NCBI RefSeq assembly: GCF_000004075.3
Contig: NC_026661.2
Span: forward strand, 1,922,001 to 1,986,000
Origin: Cucumis sativus
Taxonomy: Eukaryota > Streptophyta > Magnoliopsida > Cucurbitales > Cucurbitaceae
Length of the DNA: 64,000 bases
Reading direction: 5' to 3'
Below are positions 52,376 through 64,000 of the stretch, one piece after another; the first letter of the stretch is position 1, and each line of letters opens with the position of its first letter. Under the pieces are notes generated by a model, which had not been told where the DNA came from, made no database searches, and worked only from the letters and a program-made list of their open reading frames with translations. The translations under genes and the position numbers were made by a program.

Positions 52376-54500
52376 AATTTGAATTTAATTGCGAAATTTG
52401 CAACAATCTCTTTAAAATTTAACCATTATAACTTTAATTTAATGGTTATTTCTACGTTATATTATTATCAGCTTCGATATTTAAATTATCATCCTTACGT
52501 GTTAATGAATCAAATCACATAGTGATAATCTTGAAAACTTGAATGTGGACCTAGAAGAAGTTAAAAAGACTAATTTACCATTAAAACCAACTAATAATAT
52601 CGAATCAACAAATTCAGTAATTGCATTCATCTAATGAGTTTTCGAGTTGTAGATTCAAATTAAGTATTTATGGATAAAAGAGTATTTCAAATACGATCAA
52701 TTAAATAAAATAAATTGATATTAGTTTGTCAAAATCAATGCAGTTAATTATTTAGTTCAAATATCATAGCATTCATTTGATGATTATTTGGTTTTTAATT
52801 TTTAGTTTTTGAAAGTTAAGTCTAAAAATCTCACTTGCCCTAATTGACTTTCAATTTTTATTGGTTACATTTTATGACTGTTTTTAAAACTAAACCAAAA
52901 TTCAAAAGTAAAAAAAAAAAAAAGTTTTTACAAACTTGTTTTTGGAACTTACCTAATATTTCAAATCTTGTACTTAAAAGATGATGCACATCATTGTATG
53001 AATACGAGAGACAATACATTTAATTTTCAAAAATAAAAAACAAAATGATTACTAAACAGAACCTCGGTTAGTTTAGTTAAATAGTTAACAACATTGATTT
53101 TATTAAACTACTATCAATTCGTTTGAATTAACTAACTATTGGACATAAAAAATAAAAATATACAATGAAACGTTTCGGGATATTGTAATGACCAAATTTC
53201 GGGTTAACCATCGCCAACTACTGTGAGATTTTTGCATGGATGACCAAATTCGGGATATTTTACTGCATAATGACATAATCTTAAAAACTAATGAAATTTA
53301 GCATTGTACCACATCAAATTTCTTTTACGTTAAAAACGTATCATTCATCGAAATAGTTAGAATACTCATACAATGTCTATTTGTATCATGTTTAAAAAAA
53401 AATCCCTATATGCTAATCCTTCTACCAAGATATTGTAACGAAGTTTGATTGTGACTTTAAAATTATACGTGTTTCTTTCTTCCAGGCTCTGGAAAGAATA
53501 ATTTTTTTGTAGAAATTGTGATAGGGCTCCAATATAATGTTGTAATAATTAGGCAAATGTGCTTGGTCGACAAGTAATTTAAGGAATAAAATTGCTATGT
53601 AGATTTAGATAATGTTAAGGATCATATTTTTCACAACGTATGATTAGTCGCAATCACGAGAAGGAATTTCAAGCAATAGAGTGCTTGTAGTATTAGTTTG
53701 TAATTTTTTAAGATTAGGTCGTGATTCCACGTTAACATCTCTAGGATTCGATTATTCATGGAAAATCTCATTTCTATCTTTAATTTAGTTATACTCAATT
53801 CAAATGAAATTAATTTTTTTTTTGTTAAAAGGAAGAATTTTTATGGAAAAAAATATATGTAATATTAAAAGAAAATCAGTACAATCTCAAGGTTCATTAG
53901 AGGAAGATTTCAGTGAGAATGGTTAAGATGGAAAAATTAGGCTGTGTTTGGTTCGTGATTCATTTTTATTTTTGTATTTAAAAATATACAAAGAAAATAA
54001 TTAAAACTTGTTTTCAAAATCAATCCTTAAACTAACCATTAATTTAGTTTTCATAAATTAAGTTTGTAAAAAATATTGTTTCATTTTCAAATTCATAACC
54101 TAACACAAATTTTTAATTTTTAATTCAATTTTTTTTAAATTTTGAATAGAAAGTAAACATGAGATGAAAAAGAATATTGTTTTTGCTTTTTACCGAATTC
54201 TTTGTAATTTAAGATAATTTTTAGATCACGAACAAAGGAGATATTAACTTTTTATACAAATTTTGATGGTGGGGGTCTAAATAACACAAAGATGAAAACT
54301 TTGAAACGTTATTTTGGACAAATTCTCTAATTTTTTCCTATAATTTATACAATTTTAAAGAACAAAAACAGCTCAATGTAACCTTAAAACCTTCCAGAGC
54401 TGGATTTCGAGCTTGAGAGTTGATCCTTTGGGGGAAAAGGAAAATTTGTTCCATAAAAGAAAAGAAATAATTCCAACTTTGGAACAATACCCTTCAGATT

Positions 54501-55174
54501 TGACTCATACTTAAGAACAAAGAAAATTCTTCGCTGTTGAGACGAATCCCTCTCTTTCAAGTCTTTACCTTCAAATCCCTTTCACATTCACTCTTCAGCT
54601 AACTATTTCCTTCAACTTTCACTCCATTGATTGCTTCCAAGAAAACCCATGATTTATTTTCAACTTTTCAACTGTGAAATTTCCCCTTCTCCGTCTTCCC
54701 TCCCATCTTTTCCCCCCATTTTCATCTAACCCTCGAATCGCCGCCTTCGATCCTCAACATAACGCTTTTTTGAAGCAATTTGATGTTTCAATTCCAATTT
54801 TCCGATGACCCCATGTCGCCAATTAGTTAGTTCTATGAGTTTCTTGTTATAACCCACCCTTGGTTTTGTGTTTTCTTTGTTGCTTTCATCTTGTTCCTGC
54901 TGTCGTATAAGCTTGGATGGTGAATCGAATTTGGGTCTGTTGAATGGAGGTTTGATTTTGGGTCATGAGTTAAGAGGAAGATCTGCTTGCTTCCGAGCGT
55001 GGAGGCTTTAGTGGAGGTTTTTGGTCCTTACCCTTTTGATTATTTAGTCTCTTCTCAAATGGGTATAGGCTATTTTTGTTGTTTGTGTTTAGATGCCATG
55101 GATGTTTTTGTTTTTTCTGCTGCTTTGAATAGTGGTGTTTGAGAACTGGTGATCTTTTTTGTGTTAAGTTGATT
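54501..55174 (+). promoter_or_regulatory. Leader/promoter of the GnT-II gene
   Basis: A CT-rich, less AT-rich block from about 54540 looks transcribed. Several ATGs (for example near 54648 and 54833) precede the coding start, so either the leader has upstream ORFs or a leader intron removes them. No TATA box was confidently picked. Confidence 0.4.
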
Positions 55175-56479
55175 ATGGCTATTAATCAGAAGCCTCGGCC
55201 CAAAGATGCTGCTCTTAAACGTTTTAAATTGGTTGTTTTTGTGACGTTATTGGGGTTATTGCTGTTTATGATACTTACGGAAACGAATTTGTCTTGGAAT
55301 TTCGCTGCTTGGTCTTCTGATGATATTGATGAGGATCCATATCTTGGTTTTGGTGATTCTAATGTTGAACTCAGGCTGCCCAAACAAAGTCAGTTGTCGA
55401 TTCGTTTAGAAAAGCGAAATCGTTTGCCACCCCGAAACTTAGATCTGTATCCAAAACTAGCCAATAATCATATAGCTATTGTACTTTATGTGCACAACCG
55501 ACCACAGTATCTCCGAGTGGTAGTTGATAGCCTGGCCAAAGTTATTGGAATAAGTGAAACGTTGCTAATTGTTAGCCATGACGGGTATTTTGAAGAAATG
55601 GATAAGCTTGTCCAGAGCATCAGGTTTTGCCAAGTGAAACAGATTTTTGCTCCTTACTCTCCGCATCTCTTTCCTAACAGCTTTCCCGGAGTCTCGCCTG
55701 CAGATTGTAAGGGCAAGGATGATCCTAAGGCAGTACATTGCAGAGGGAATCCTGATCAGTATGGAAACCATCGGTTGCCTAAAATTGTTTCGTTAAAGCA
55801 CCATTGGTGGTGGATGATGAACACTGTGTGGGATGGATTGAAGGAGACACAGGGGATGTCGGGTCATATTTTGTTTATTGAGGAAGATCATTTTATATTG
55901 CCAAATGCATATCGGAATCTGCAGTTACTTGTGACATTGAAGCCTAAAAAATGTCCTGAATGCTATTCTGTGAATCTAGCTCCAAGTGATGTGAAGTCAA
56001 GAGGAGAGGGTAGTAATTTTCTTATTGCAGAGAGGATGGGGAATATTGGTTATGCTTTCAATCGGACTGTTTGGAGGAAGATCTATAAACAAGCAAAGGA
56101 GTTCTGCTTTTTCGATGAATACAATTGGGATATAACGATGTGGGCAACTGTTTATCCCTCATTTGGTAAGCCAGTTTATTCATTACGAGGGCCTTGGGCA
56201 AGTGCAGTTCACTTTGGGAAATGTGGTTTACACCAGGGTCATGGGGACAATGATATTTGTATTGACAATGGTGTGTTAAACATTGACGTTAAAGATATTG
56301 ACAAAGTTGCCAACATTAATTCCGAATGGCGAGTTGACATCTTCAGAGATCAGCCTGGCTATGGGGCTGGGTTCCGGGGTTGGGGAGGTTGGGGTGATGA
56401 AAGAGACCGTCAGTTGTGTTTAAATTTTGCTCGCATGTATCATTCCATGTCAAATGGCCCAAACATATCCCATTCCTGA
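55175..56479 (+). CDS. Alpha-1,6-mannosyl-glycoprotein beta-1,2-N-acetylglucosaminyltransferase (GnT-II), intronless
   Basis: Adds the second GlcNAc (to the alpha-1,6 mannose arm) of complex N-glycans in the Golgi, using UDP-GlcNAc. The protein has 434 residues in one exon. It is a type II membrane protein: a short basic cytosolic tail (1-17), a membrane helix at about 18-35 (LVVFVTLLGLLLFMIL) and a stem to about 95. The GT16 catalytic domain follows, with LYVHNRPQYLRVVVDSL at 104-120, the metal/donor motif FIEEDHF at 234-240 (EEDH replaces the classical DXD), the acceptor-site region FDEYNWD at 313-319, and cysteine pairs. The ATG at 55175 is chosen because it directly precedes the short basic tail; the open frame extends 12 codons further without another ATG. 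Length matches plant GnT-II. Confidence 0.95.
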   Translation: MAINQKPRPKDAALKRFKLVVFVTLLGLLLFMILTETNLSWNFAAWSSDDIDEDPYLGFGDSNVELRLPKQSQLSIRLEKRNRLPPRNLDLYPKLANNHIAIVLYVHNRPQYLRVVVDSLAKVIGISETLLIVSHDGYFEEMDKLVQSIRFCQVKQIFAPYSPHLFPNSFPGVSPADCKGKDDPKAVHCRGNPDQYGNHRLPKIVSLKHHWWWMMNTVWDGLKETQGMSGHILFIEEDHFILPNAYRNLQLLVTLKPKKCPECYSVNLAPSDVKSRGEGSNFLIAERMGNIGYAFNRTVWRKIYKQAKEFCFFDEYNWDITMWATVYPSFGKPVYSLRGPWASAVHFGKCGLHQGHGDNDICIDNGVLNIDVKDIDKVANINSEWRVDIFRDQPGYGAGFRGWGGWGDERDRQLCLNFARMYHSMSNGPNISHS

Positions 56480-57410
56480 AGATTTTGTGATGGATTAGGG
56501 AATAGTCTTTCAACTTGAAGTAGCCTAGATTCTCTTGTGTGTGGTTTCTTGACATGATTACTCAAAGAATCATTATCTTTAGGTCTATTGACTGTGTCTG
56601 TACTTCGTTCAAGATTCACATTTTCGATCATACAATTAATGGGAATGAGATTTTGATGCTTATGAAAAACGATATTGTAGAACTATTCTTGCAGTGTTTG
56701 TGTTCGAGTGATAATAATCTTCCCAACTGTTTCCCCTTCTAAAATGATTTTACTAGAACATCTTGAGCTGCTCAAGAGGATGTTTACTTTGTAAGAATTT
56801 GGAAAATCATAGCCTCGCTGATTGCCAACGAGGTAAACATTAATTTCATAATCCCTGTTCGTTTTTTCAATCTTTGAAGCTAACAAGGAGGTATTACTTC
56901 TTCTTGTTGCTCATGCATCTTCATCCCGAACCACTACTTGACATCCCCTCCCATGTTTATTCATGTATCAACGACTTCAGATTTATTGCATCACTCTGTT
57001 TAATATGTTCGGTTGCATCTGTGTTACAAACTACATTGTAATAACGTTGTTTGTGCAGTATGGTTTGGCTTTCAACAGGCATTTAGTCAGCAATGCTATG
57101 AAACGCATTGGACAGATGAGAGATGAAAGCAGAATTACAAAGGCAACCATCAACGAAAACGCCATCAATGTAATCAATATGTTAAATCTCTGTAGTATGT
57201 ATTCTCAGCTAAATCAGTGTTCTGCCTCTCGATTTAAGGTAACTTGGTTTCGTCTGCTCGGGCTCGATTATGTGAGTCAATGCAACCTAAAGGCTTTCTC
57301 AGGGACTAACTAAGAGATTGGGAATGTCTACTTTCAAGATTCAAGGCAATATGCTCTGCTGAGGCTGTCATGTCTACCAAATCAGGTAGATTTGGTTATA
57401 ACTTCCCTAA
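56480..57410 (+). other. Downstream of GnT-II, possibly a long 3' UTR
   Basis: Composition stays gene-like for about 900 bases. A 116-codon open frame (56963-57313) contains YGLAFNRHLVSNAMKRIGQM but matches no family I recognise. Its second half follows a good acceptor (tttgtgcag, 57058). It may be an untranslated exon of GnT-II or a relic. Confidence 0.3.
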
Positions 57411-59640
57411 ACATCTCCCAGTTTACATGTCTGACTGTTTTTGCTATGGTTGGGGAATGATCTCTTTAACTTCAAATTTTACTTTGGAATTATATTTGTT
57501 CAAAAGGATTTACTCATAAACATAAAACATGAAATAATTTTTTCTTCGTCTAATTTTTAGCATAGAGATTACATTTTTCCTTGTGAACTCTTTTTTTTAT
57601 ACAAAAATTGTCATTTTCTTTGGCATTCTCACGCTAAAATAGATCACAATTTCTCATTATTTTTTTAATATCACACGTAAAACAATATAAGAATAAAAGA
57701 AAAAGATTTTTTTTTAATCTTTAAATCTAATTCAAGATTCTGAAAATTGATATGAATTTGTTAAGAATTCAACTTTGGTTTTCGTTTGTTCTAAAGCGTA
57801 AACGGAGAACCAACCAAACCGAACAAATAAGTTTGAGTAAAACAGAAAATTGAACCAATATCCAATGAAGGATAAAACCGTTGGTTCGACTTTTCTTTGG
57901 TTTGGTCGTATGAGGTTTGGCTCTCGGTTTTCTTTCATATTCATTTCTGTTTTATCTTTACATTTCAACATCTTTTTGTTTTCCTTTTTTCACAAATTTA
58001 CGTTTTCATAAACTTTTAAAAAGTGATAAAAAAATACCGTTATCATTAGTATTGAATGGAAATAAAGTGTTTAGTGTTAAAAATATTCTTAAACTTTCAA
58101 ATGTATGAAAAATACTTTAGATCTAAAAAGAATTTTAAAAAATATCTTTACAATTAGTGTTATATCAACAAAAAAAAATAGTTTGTAACTGTACTTTCAA
58201 AGTCTTTTTAGAAGTTTAAAGATTTTTTTAACACAAAATACAAAAAGCAATATTTTGTATCATTTATATATATATAAATACACTAGAAGGAAGCGAAGGT
58301 ATTTTAATTTATACCATTTTTGTTTTGACATGAAAATGACACCAACATTTATTTATTCTCTCTCAACTCTTCAAATTTTTCCTCAAAAGGAGAATAGTGA
58401 AAGAGAGATGGGGATTACAAAAAGAAAAGAAAGAAGAGATTTAAAAATAAATGAGAGATCTTTTCTTTTTCAAAATCTTTATGCTCTCTCTCAATTTATT
58501 TCTAAAAGAGGGAAGAGGCAACAAGAAAACAAAAATGGGAGGTGAACCTTCAAGGCAGAAAGTGTTGTTCATTTCAAGAAAGGGTTCAATATTTTTGTCA
58601 ATATAACTATTTCAAACTTTGTTTAAGTTGCTATAAATAATTGAAATTTGTTGCATCCTACAACAATAGTAAGAATAGATATTGTGCAAGATCTCGTATT
58701 AAATTAATAAAAAAGCTTCAGGGTATAAATAAAATAAACGATGTAGTTATCTCACTGTTGTTTATCTTATACGACACATGTAGCCCAAGTATCCGATAAG
58801 AAAAGTGGAAATTGTCTAGAGGAGACATGCAGTAAATCACATGGTTGATAATATTAATAAAATTTTGAAGGGACCAACTTTGTAACGTAACATCGATATT
58901 AGTAGGTATTGACTAATGAAAAATTAATTACAAGCAACACGGAAAGTTGTTAGTAAGTAAATAAAAAGTTTTTTACCTCTTGCATATACCATCTTCAAGC
59001 AATTTTACTGCTTACTCCTATTTTATATTTCTCTCTTCCTCCATCTTCCTGTTTCTTTGGTTTATTTTTCTTCGTCTCTCTTGTTCTTCTTCTACGATCT
59101 TTTCTTTCCTTTTTTCTTCTTCTTTGTTTGCTCCTTCACCTCCACCGATGAGCGAACTTATGCCCAAATTCGACAATGCTATGGAACAAGACAGATGTTA
59201 GAGAGCGAGAGAGAGAGAGAGAGAGAGGAGGCAAGACAACGTCACAGAGGAGAATGAGGCAACGATATAAGGGAGAGAGCAATTTGTGTGAGAGGAAGAA
59301 GTGATGGAGAGAGCGAGATTACTATTACTTTGCGTGCATGTGAGAGTTTTGAGAAGAAATGAAAAACAAATTGATAATTTCACATATGCATGACGTGAGT
59401 GGACAGTCAATTGAAGTGGGTCAATTCGTGTATTGGGTCAAAAATGATGCTTTTTTCAATTTTGTTTTGATGTTATGGTGTATGAGATTTTTCATGCTAT
59501 TTTGAGAAGTTCCCAAGTAGTTCATCATAAAATCCAAAATGAAGTGCAAAATCATTTAACAAACAAGAAAAAAAAAAAAACAGTTAAAAAGAGTAAAGTT
59601 TCAAACTTGCAAGAACTTAAAGAAAGAAAATAACTATCGC
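57411..59640. other. AT-rich spacer upstream of PHYC
   Basis: Non-coding. A less AT-rich block near 57765-57950 has repeated words around ggtttggtc and aaccaaac, probably a repeat remnant. A T/CT-rich stretch (58980-59140) leads to a (GA)n tract at about 59203-59226. No gene was recognised. Confidence 0.5.
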
Positions 59641-60736
59641 TAAATTTGAGTGAGAGAAGAATTGAATATTTTCCAAAAACTCATAAAATTTTCCCAATGT
59701 AGTGGCGTGGGCCAATATGATTCATTCGCTATTCATATCAGTCCAAATTTGCTGTCCCTTACCTCCCTTAAAAGAGGACCGAACTACGGCCACTTGGTTC
59801 ATGTCTCGAGGACGACGACGAATTTTTTTTTCAATTTTTTTTTGCAAAGAGTGCGTGCGGACTGCAGAATTTTATCTAAACCCATCTTCAAAATCATTTC
59901 AAATGGATTAAATCCGCAAGTTTTGGAATCCCCTGTTTTCGCCACCAAGTTCTATTGCAGTTTTCACGTGTTGCTAAATCCGTATTTGTCAACTTGGGTT
60001 TTTCGTCAGACCCGTATATCTGTTCACCCCATTTTGTATGTATGTATGCATCTTCGTTTAATCTGTATTGACTATCGATTAGTTTGTGTCTTTTCTGTTT
60101 TCCCCATTTTCTTAATTTTGTAATTTTGGGAACTATGTGGGTTTTGGGCAATTACTCAATTAGAGGCTTATTAGTTATGTGCTTGCCAGCTTGTTGTTTC
60201 AACGAATGGCTGTGATTGCTTTGGAAAGGTTTCCTTTGAGAAGGCCTTCTCGAGTTTCTAGAAGTGTCTTGGTTGGTTGATTCTTTGAGGGAGTAGACTG
60301 AGGAGAGTGGTGGAACTGTGAAGAAGATGTGGAAGAATTGCTCTGAACCGTGATTCAAAGATCGTTAGTTGGTTCTGTTCTTACTTTTTCTTGTGGATTT
60401 GAGTTTTGTTTTATGACACCCCTTTTAGTTTAGATAAAAATCTTGAAAGGATTTCGCTGTCTAGTTCTTATTTGGTAACTTCTTTCTGGGTTGATGAATT
60501 TTGAATTTGTGGGGTTGTGTTTCTGGAAATAGAAACATGGGAAAAATTTAGTTCCGTCTCTTCTGTCTCTTCTGTCATTTGGTTTCAGCTGGAGAATGTT
60601 TTAATGGTTTGTTGTTGAATTTGGTGGTTGTTGAGTAAGGATTTAGAAAGTTTTCAATTGGGAGTTTCATGTTTCGGGTTTTAGGTGATCGGTTTGTTAG
60701 TGAAAGAAACCGAGTAATTGGTAACTAAGTAGAAAG
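59641..60736 (+). promoter_or_regulatory. Promoter and long leader of the phytochrome C gene, with upstream ORFs
   Basis: From about 59700 the composition is gene-like. Several ATGs precede the coding start. The last, at 60669, opens a 19-codon frame ([19 protein letters not shown]) that ends at 60728, eight bases before the main ATG. Phytochrome genes commonly carry leader introns, and candidate acceptors lie close to the ATG (ggttttag at about 60684, tttgttag at about 60700). Whether the upstream ORFs survive splicing is therefore unknown. Confidence 0.45.
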
Positions 60737-63700
60737 ATGTCTTCAACGTCAACAAACAAGACTGTGTGTTCCAAGACCAGCTTTGACCGATCGAAACATG
60801 GGGCTCATGTGGTTGCGCAGACCCCAATTGATGCAAAGCTTCATGTAGACTTTGAAGGTTCGGAAAGGTTGTTCGATTACTCTGCATCGGTTGATTTCAA
60901 TGCCGCTTGTTCCACTAGCAATGTTCATGCTTCCACTGTACAGTCATACCTTCTAAACATTCAGAGAGGAAGTCTAGTTCAACCATTTGGTTGTATGATT
61001 GCTGTGGACGGGGAAAACTTGTCTGTTCTTGCATATAGTGAAAATGCTCCCGAAATGTTGGACTTGGCCCCACACGCTGTGCCTAACATCGAGCAGCAAG
61101 AAGCTTTAACTTTTGGAACAGATGTACGAACTCTTTTTCGTTCACCCGGAGCTGCAGCTTTGCAGAAAGCAGCTGACTTTAAGGAAGTTAATCTTCTCAA
61201 TCCTATTCTAGTCCATTGTAGAACTTCTGGTAAACCGTTTTATGCAATTTTGCATCGAGTAGACGTGGGATTAATTATAGATCTGGAACCGGTGAACCCA
61301 GCTGATGTGCCAGTGACTGCAGCTGGGGCATTGAAATCTTATAAGCTAGCAGCCAAAGCCATCTCAAAATTGCAGAACTTGCAAAGTGGGAATATATCTC
61401 TTTTGTGTGAGGTATTGGTTAAGGAGGTTAGCGATTTGACAGGTTATGATCGAGTAATGGTGTATAAATTCCACGATGATGAACATGGAGAAGTTGTAGC
61501 TGAGTGCTGTCGATCAGACTTAGAACCATATTTTGGCTTGCACTACCCAGCTACTGATATACCTCAAGCTTCAAGGTTCCTGTTTTTGAAGAATAAAGTT
61601 AGAATGATATGTGATTGTTTGGCACCTCCGGTTAAAGTGCTTCAAGACAGGAGATTAGCTCAGCCATTAAGTTTATGTGGGTCTGCATTGAGGGCTCCCC
61701 ATGGTTGTCATGCTCGATATATGATGAATATGGGTTCTATTGCATCTCTTGTGATGTCTATTACGATCAATGAGAATGATAGTGAATCAGAAAATGATCA
61801 AGAAAAGGATAGAAAATTGTGGGGTTTAGTAGTTTGCCATCACACCAGCCCTAGGTTTGTTCCATTTCCTTTGCGATATGCTTGTGAATTCTTGATTCAA
61901 GTATTTGGTATACAGATTAACAAAGAGGTGGAGTTGCAAGCTCAGTTGAAGGAAAAACACATCTTGCGAATTCAAACAGTTCTTTGTGATATGCTGCTAA
62001 GAGATGCTCCGGTAGGAATTGTTACTCAATCTCCTAATATTATGGATCTTGTTAAGTGTGATGGTGCTGCCTTATATTTCAGAAAGAAATTTTGGTCACT
62101 TGGAGTCACCCCCACAGAGGCGCAAATTAGAAATATAGCTGACTGGCTTCTCAAAGACCATAGTGGAAGCACAGGTTTAAGTACTGATAGCCTTACTGAA
62201 GCTGGTTTCTATGGTGCTTCTGCGCTTGGTGATGAGATTTGTGGAATGGCTGCTGTTAGGATCACATCTAAGGACTTCCTTTTCTGGTTTCGGTCACATA
62301 TGGCTAAGGAAATCAGGTGGGGTGGTGCAAAACATGATCCTAGTGATGAGGATGATGGAAGAAAGATGCATCCAAGATCATCATTCAAGGCTTTCCTGGA
62401 AGTGGTGAAGCGGCGTAGTCAACCTTGGGAAGATGTGGAAATGGATGCCATTCATTCACTGCAATTAATCTTACGAGGTTCTTTACAGGATGAAATTGAA
62501 GAAGAATGCAAGGTGATTACAACTGTCCCACCAGTTGATGAGAAGACGCAACAATTGGATGAATTGCGCGTCATTACAAATGAGATGGTTCGCCTAATTG
62601 AAACAGCTGCAGTGCCCATCTTGGCTGTAGATGTCTTTGGCAAGATCAATGGGTGGAACTCCAAAGCCACTGAGCTTACAGGATTGGCCATCCAGGAAGC
62701 CATTGGCATGCCCTTAGTTGATTGTGTGGTGAATGATTCTGTTAAGGTGGTAAAGAAAATGCTTTCCCTGGCCATTCAAGGTGATTTTTCATCTTAAGCT
62801 ATTAGCCTATTTTCTGTTGTTCCATTGATATAACCATTTGTTACTTTTGTATCAAGTGTGTGTATCTTTGTTTTGATATCATAATATGATTTCAATTTGA
62901 CGCTGGTAGAGGTTCATTGTGATATATTTGTCGGTCAGTTCTTTGCAGTAATAAATGAGAAGAGATATACAAAACGCAACTAGAATATGAAGCTAACTCA
63001 TTAGCTGGCATAGAAGTCCATTTAGTTTTTTGTTTATTTAACAAGAAAGTAAGGTTTCACTGGCATAACGACATATCCAGAGGGAAATCCTCGAAAAACT
63101 AAGAGTTTCAATGAACTTTTCTAATTGGGATGGATGATTGAAAGAGCACAGTCAGTCTTGTACTAATGTTCTGCATTGCTCATTTGATGAATTTGTTTGC
63201 GAATATTATCAGGCATTGAAGAGAAGAACGTTGAAATCAAACTCAAAACATTTGGAACTGCGGTACAAAATGGTCCAGTGATCTTAGAAGTTAACTCATG
63301 TTGTAGCCGAGACTTAAACAATAATGTTGTAGGAATTTCTTTTATAGGGCAGGATGTAACGAAGCAAAAACTGGTAATGAACCAATACACCCAAATCCAA
63401 GGTGATTACACAGGGATTATGCGAAACCCATCTGCACTTATTCCTCCAATTTTTATGGCCGATGGCGAGGGCCGGTGCTTGGAGTGGAATGATGCAATGG
63501 AAAAGTTATCTGGTTTTAGAAGGGTAGAGATGACAAATAGGATGCTTCTTGGGGAGGTTTTCACGCTTGAAAACTTCGGATGCCGTGTGAAAGATCACAC
63601 GTTGACCAAGCTTAGGATAATACTGCATAGAGTAATTTCAGGCCAGGATACAGAGAAATTTTTGTTTCGGTTCTGTGATCGTGAAGGAAACTACGTCGAA

Positions 63701-64000
63701 TCATTGCTTACTGCAAGCAAAAGGACTGATACAGAGGGTACTGTCACTGGGGTTTTCTTCTTCTTGCACGTGGCTAGTCCAGAGCTTCAATATGCTTTGG
63801 AGATGCAGCGGATTTCCGAACAAGCTACAGCGGAAAATCTCCATAAATTGGCATATCTGCGTCAAGAAATTCGAAAACCCCTTGATGGGATTGCACTTAT
63901 GCAGAATCTAATAAGTTCATCTGACTTAAGCATAGAGCAAAAACAGCTAATTAAATTGAACACTTTGAGTCGAGAACAATTACACAAGATTGTACATGAT
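60737..64000 (+). CDS. PHYC: Phytochrome C, 5' two exons (3' end beyond window)
   Basis: Red/far-red photoreceptor binding phytochromobilin. Exons: 60737-62780 and 63213 to the window edge, joined in frame (intron 62781-63212); 944 residues are visible of roughly 1110-1120 expected. Domain order: short Ser/Thr-rich N-terminus, PAS (about 70-190), GAF (about 220-400) with PATDIP at 271-276 and chromophore Cys324 in [10 protein letters not shown]. The PHY domain (about 410-590) carries the tongue motif HPRSSF at 545-550 and [12 protein letters not shown]1 covers about 615-730, PAS2 about 745-870, and then the start of the histidine-kinase-related region. The assignment to C rather than A, B or E rests on GCH before the chromophore, [24 protein letters not shown]-like DHTLTKLR and the overall fit. 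Arg327 stands where Gln is usual (CHAQYM). Confidence 0.95.

Larger units (their letters stand above)
49966..54500. other. AT-rich spacer before the GnT-II gene
   Basis: No gene seen. Local structures listed separately are a cryptic ATC-type repeat (50760-50930), a 37-bp tandem duplication (51065-51136), microsatellites (51245-51485) and a MITE (52183-52375). Around 53170-53270 the phrase gaccaaatttcggg / gaccaaattcggg occurs twice. Confidence 0.55.

Noticed and set aside
62452..62775. 107-codon minus-strand frame
   Set aside because: Antisense shadow of the PHYC first exon.

Overview
The window is plant nuclear DNA from a dicot, and every gene recognised is an ordinary housekeeping or signalling gene. 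The evidence is many short exons with GT-AG introns, long AT-rich spacers, and products found only in plants (phytochrome C, a fasciclin-like arabinogalactan protein, a SnRK1 beta subunit). The style of the small dispersed repeats (foldback elements with arms such as ttgctatatttgcaaa) looks to me like Cucurbitaceae, perhaps Cucumis. That family call is inference and should be tested by alignment.

Layout from left to right: (1) 3' part of a plastid indole-3-glycerol-phosphate synthase gene (1277-2771, +), cut by the window edge or by a long intron. (2) A spacer with a 70-bp tandem duplication and a 1.36-kb foldback element. (3) A p24-family ER/Golgi cargo receptor (6374-12488, +). Its 4.7-kb first intron holds a degenerate tandem repeat, an antisense LINE fragment, and a second retroposon flanked by a 15-bp target-site duplication. 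(4) Cytosolic-type acetoacetyl-CoA thiolase in 13 coding exons (14418-16960, -), with a leader intron and a TATA box. (5) About 11 kb of AT-rich gene-free sequence with small repeats and a four-fold CACGTG cluster. (6) A Nudix hydrolase with a Ser-rich N-terminal extension (29391-32706, +). (7) A two-exon fasciclin-like arabinogalactan protein (33681-35885, -), convergent with the Nudix gene. (8) About 10 kb of AT-rich spacer with repeats, ending in a less AT-rich, promoter-like island without a recognisable protein gene (43.5-45.3 kb). (9) A SnRK1 beta subunit (46297-48113, +). (10) An LTR-like remnant and AT-rich spacer. (11) Intronless N-acetylglucosaminyltransferase II (55175-56479, +). 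(12) The first two coding exons of phytochrome C (60737 to the window end, +), lacking about the last 170 residues.

The genes are independent transcription units with no operon-like logic. Their roles are tryptophan/indole supply, ER-Golgi transport, mevalonate-pathway entry, nucleotide-diphosphate clean-up, cell wall/surface adhesion, energy signalling, complex N-glycan synthesis and red/far-red light sensing. I found no CRISPR array, tRNA, rRNA, viral gene or gene cluster suggesting a new system. The most useful leads are repeat structures, the CACGTG cluster, the gene-poor island at 43.5-45.3 kb, and the N-terminal peculiarities of the SnRK1 beta and Nudix proteins. Exon boundaries were read by eye from splice consensus, frame continuity and family similarity; no search was run.
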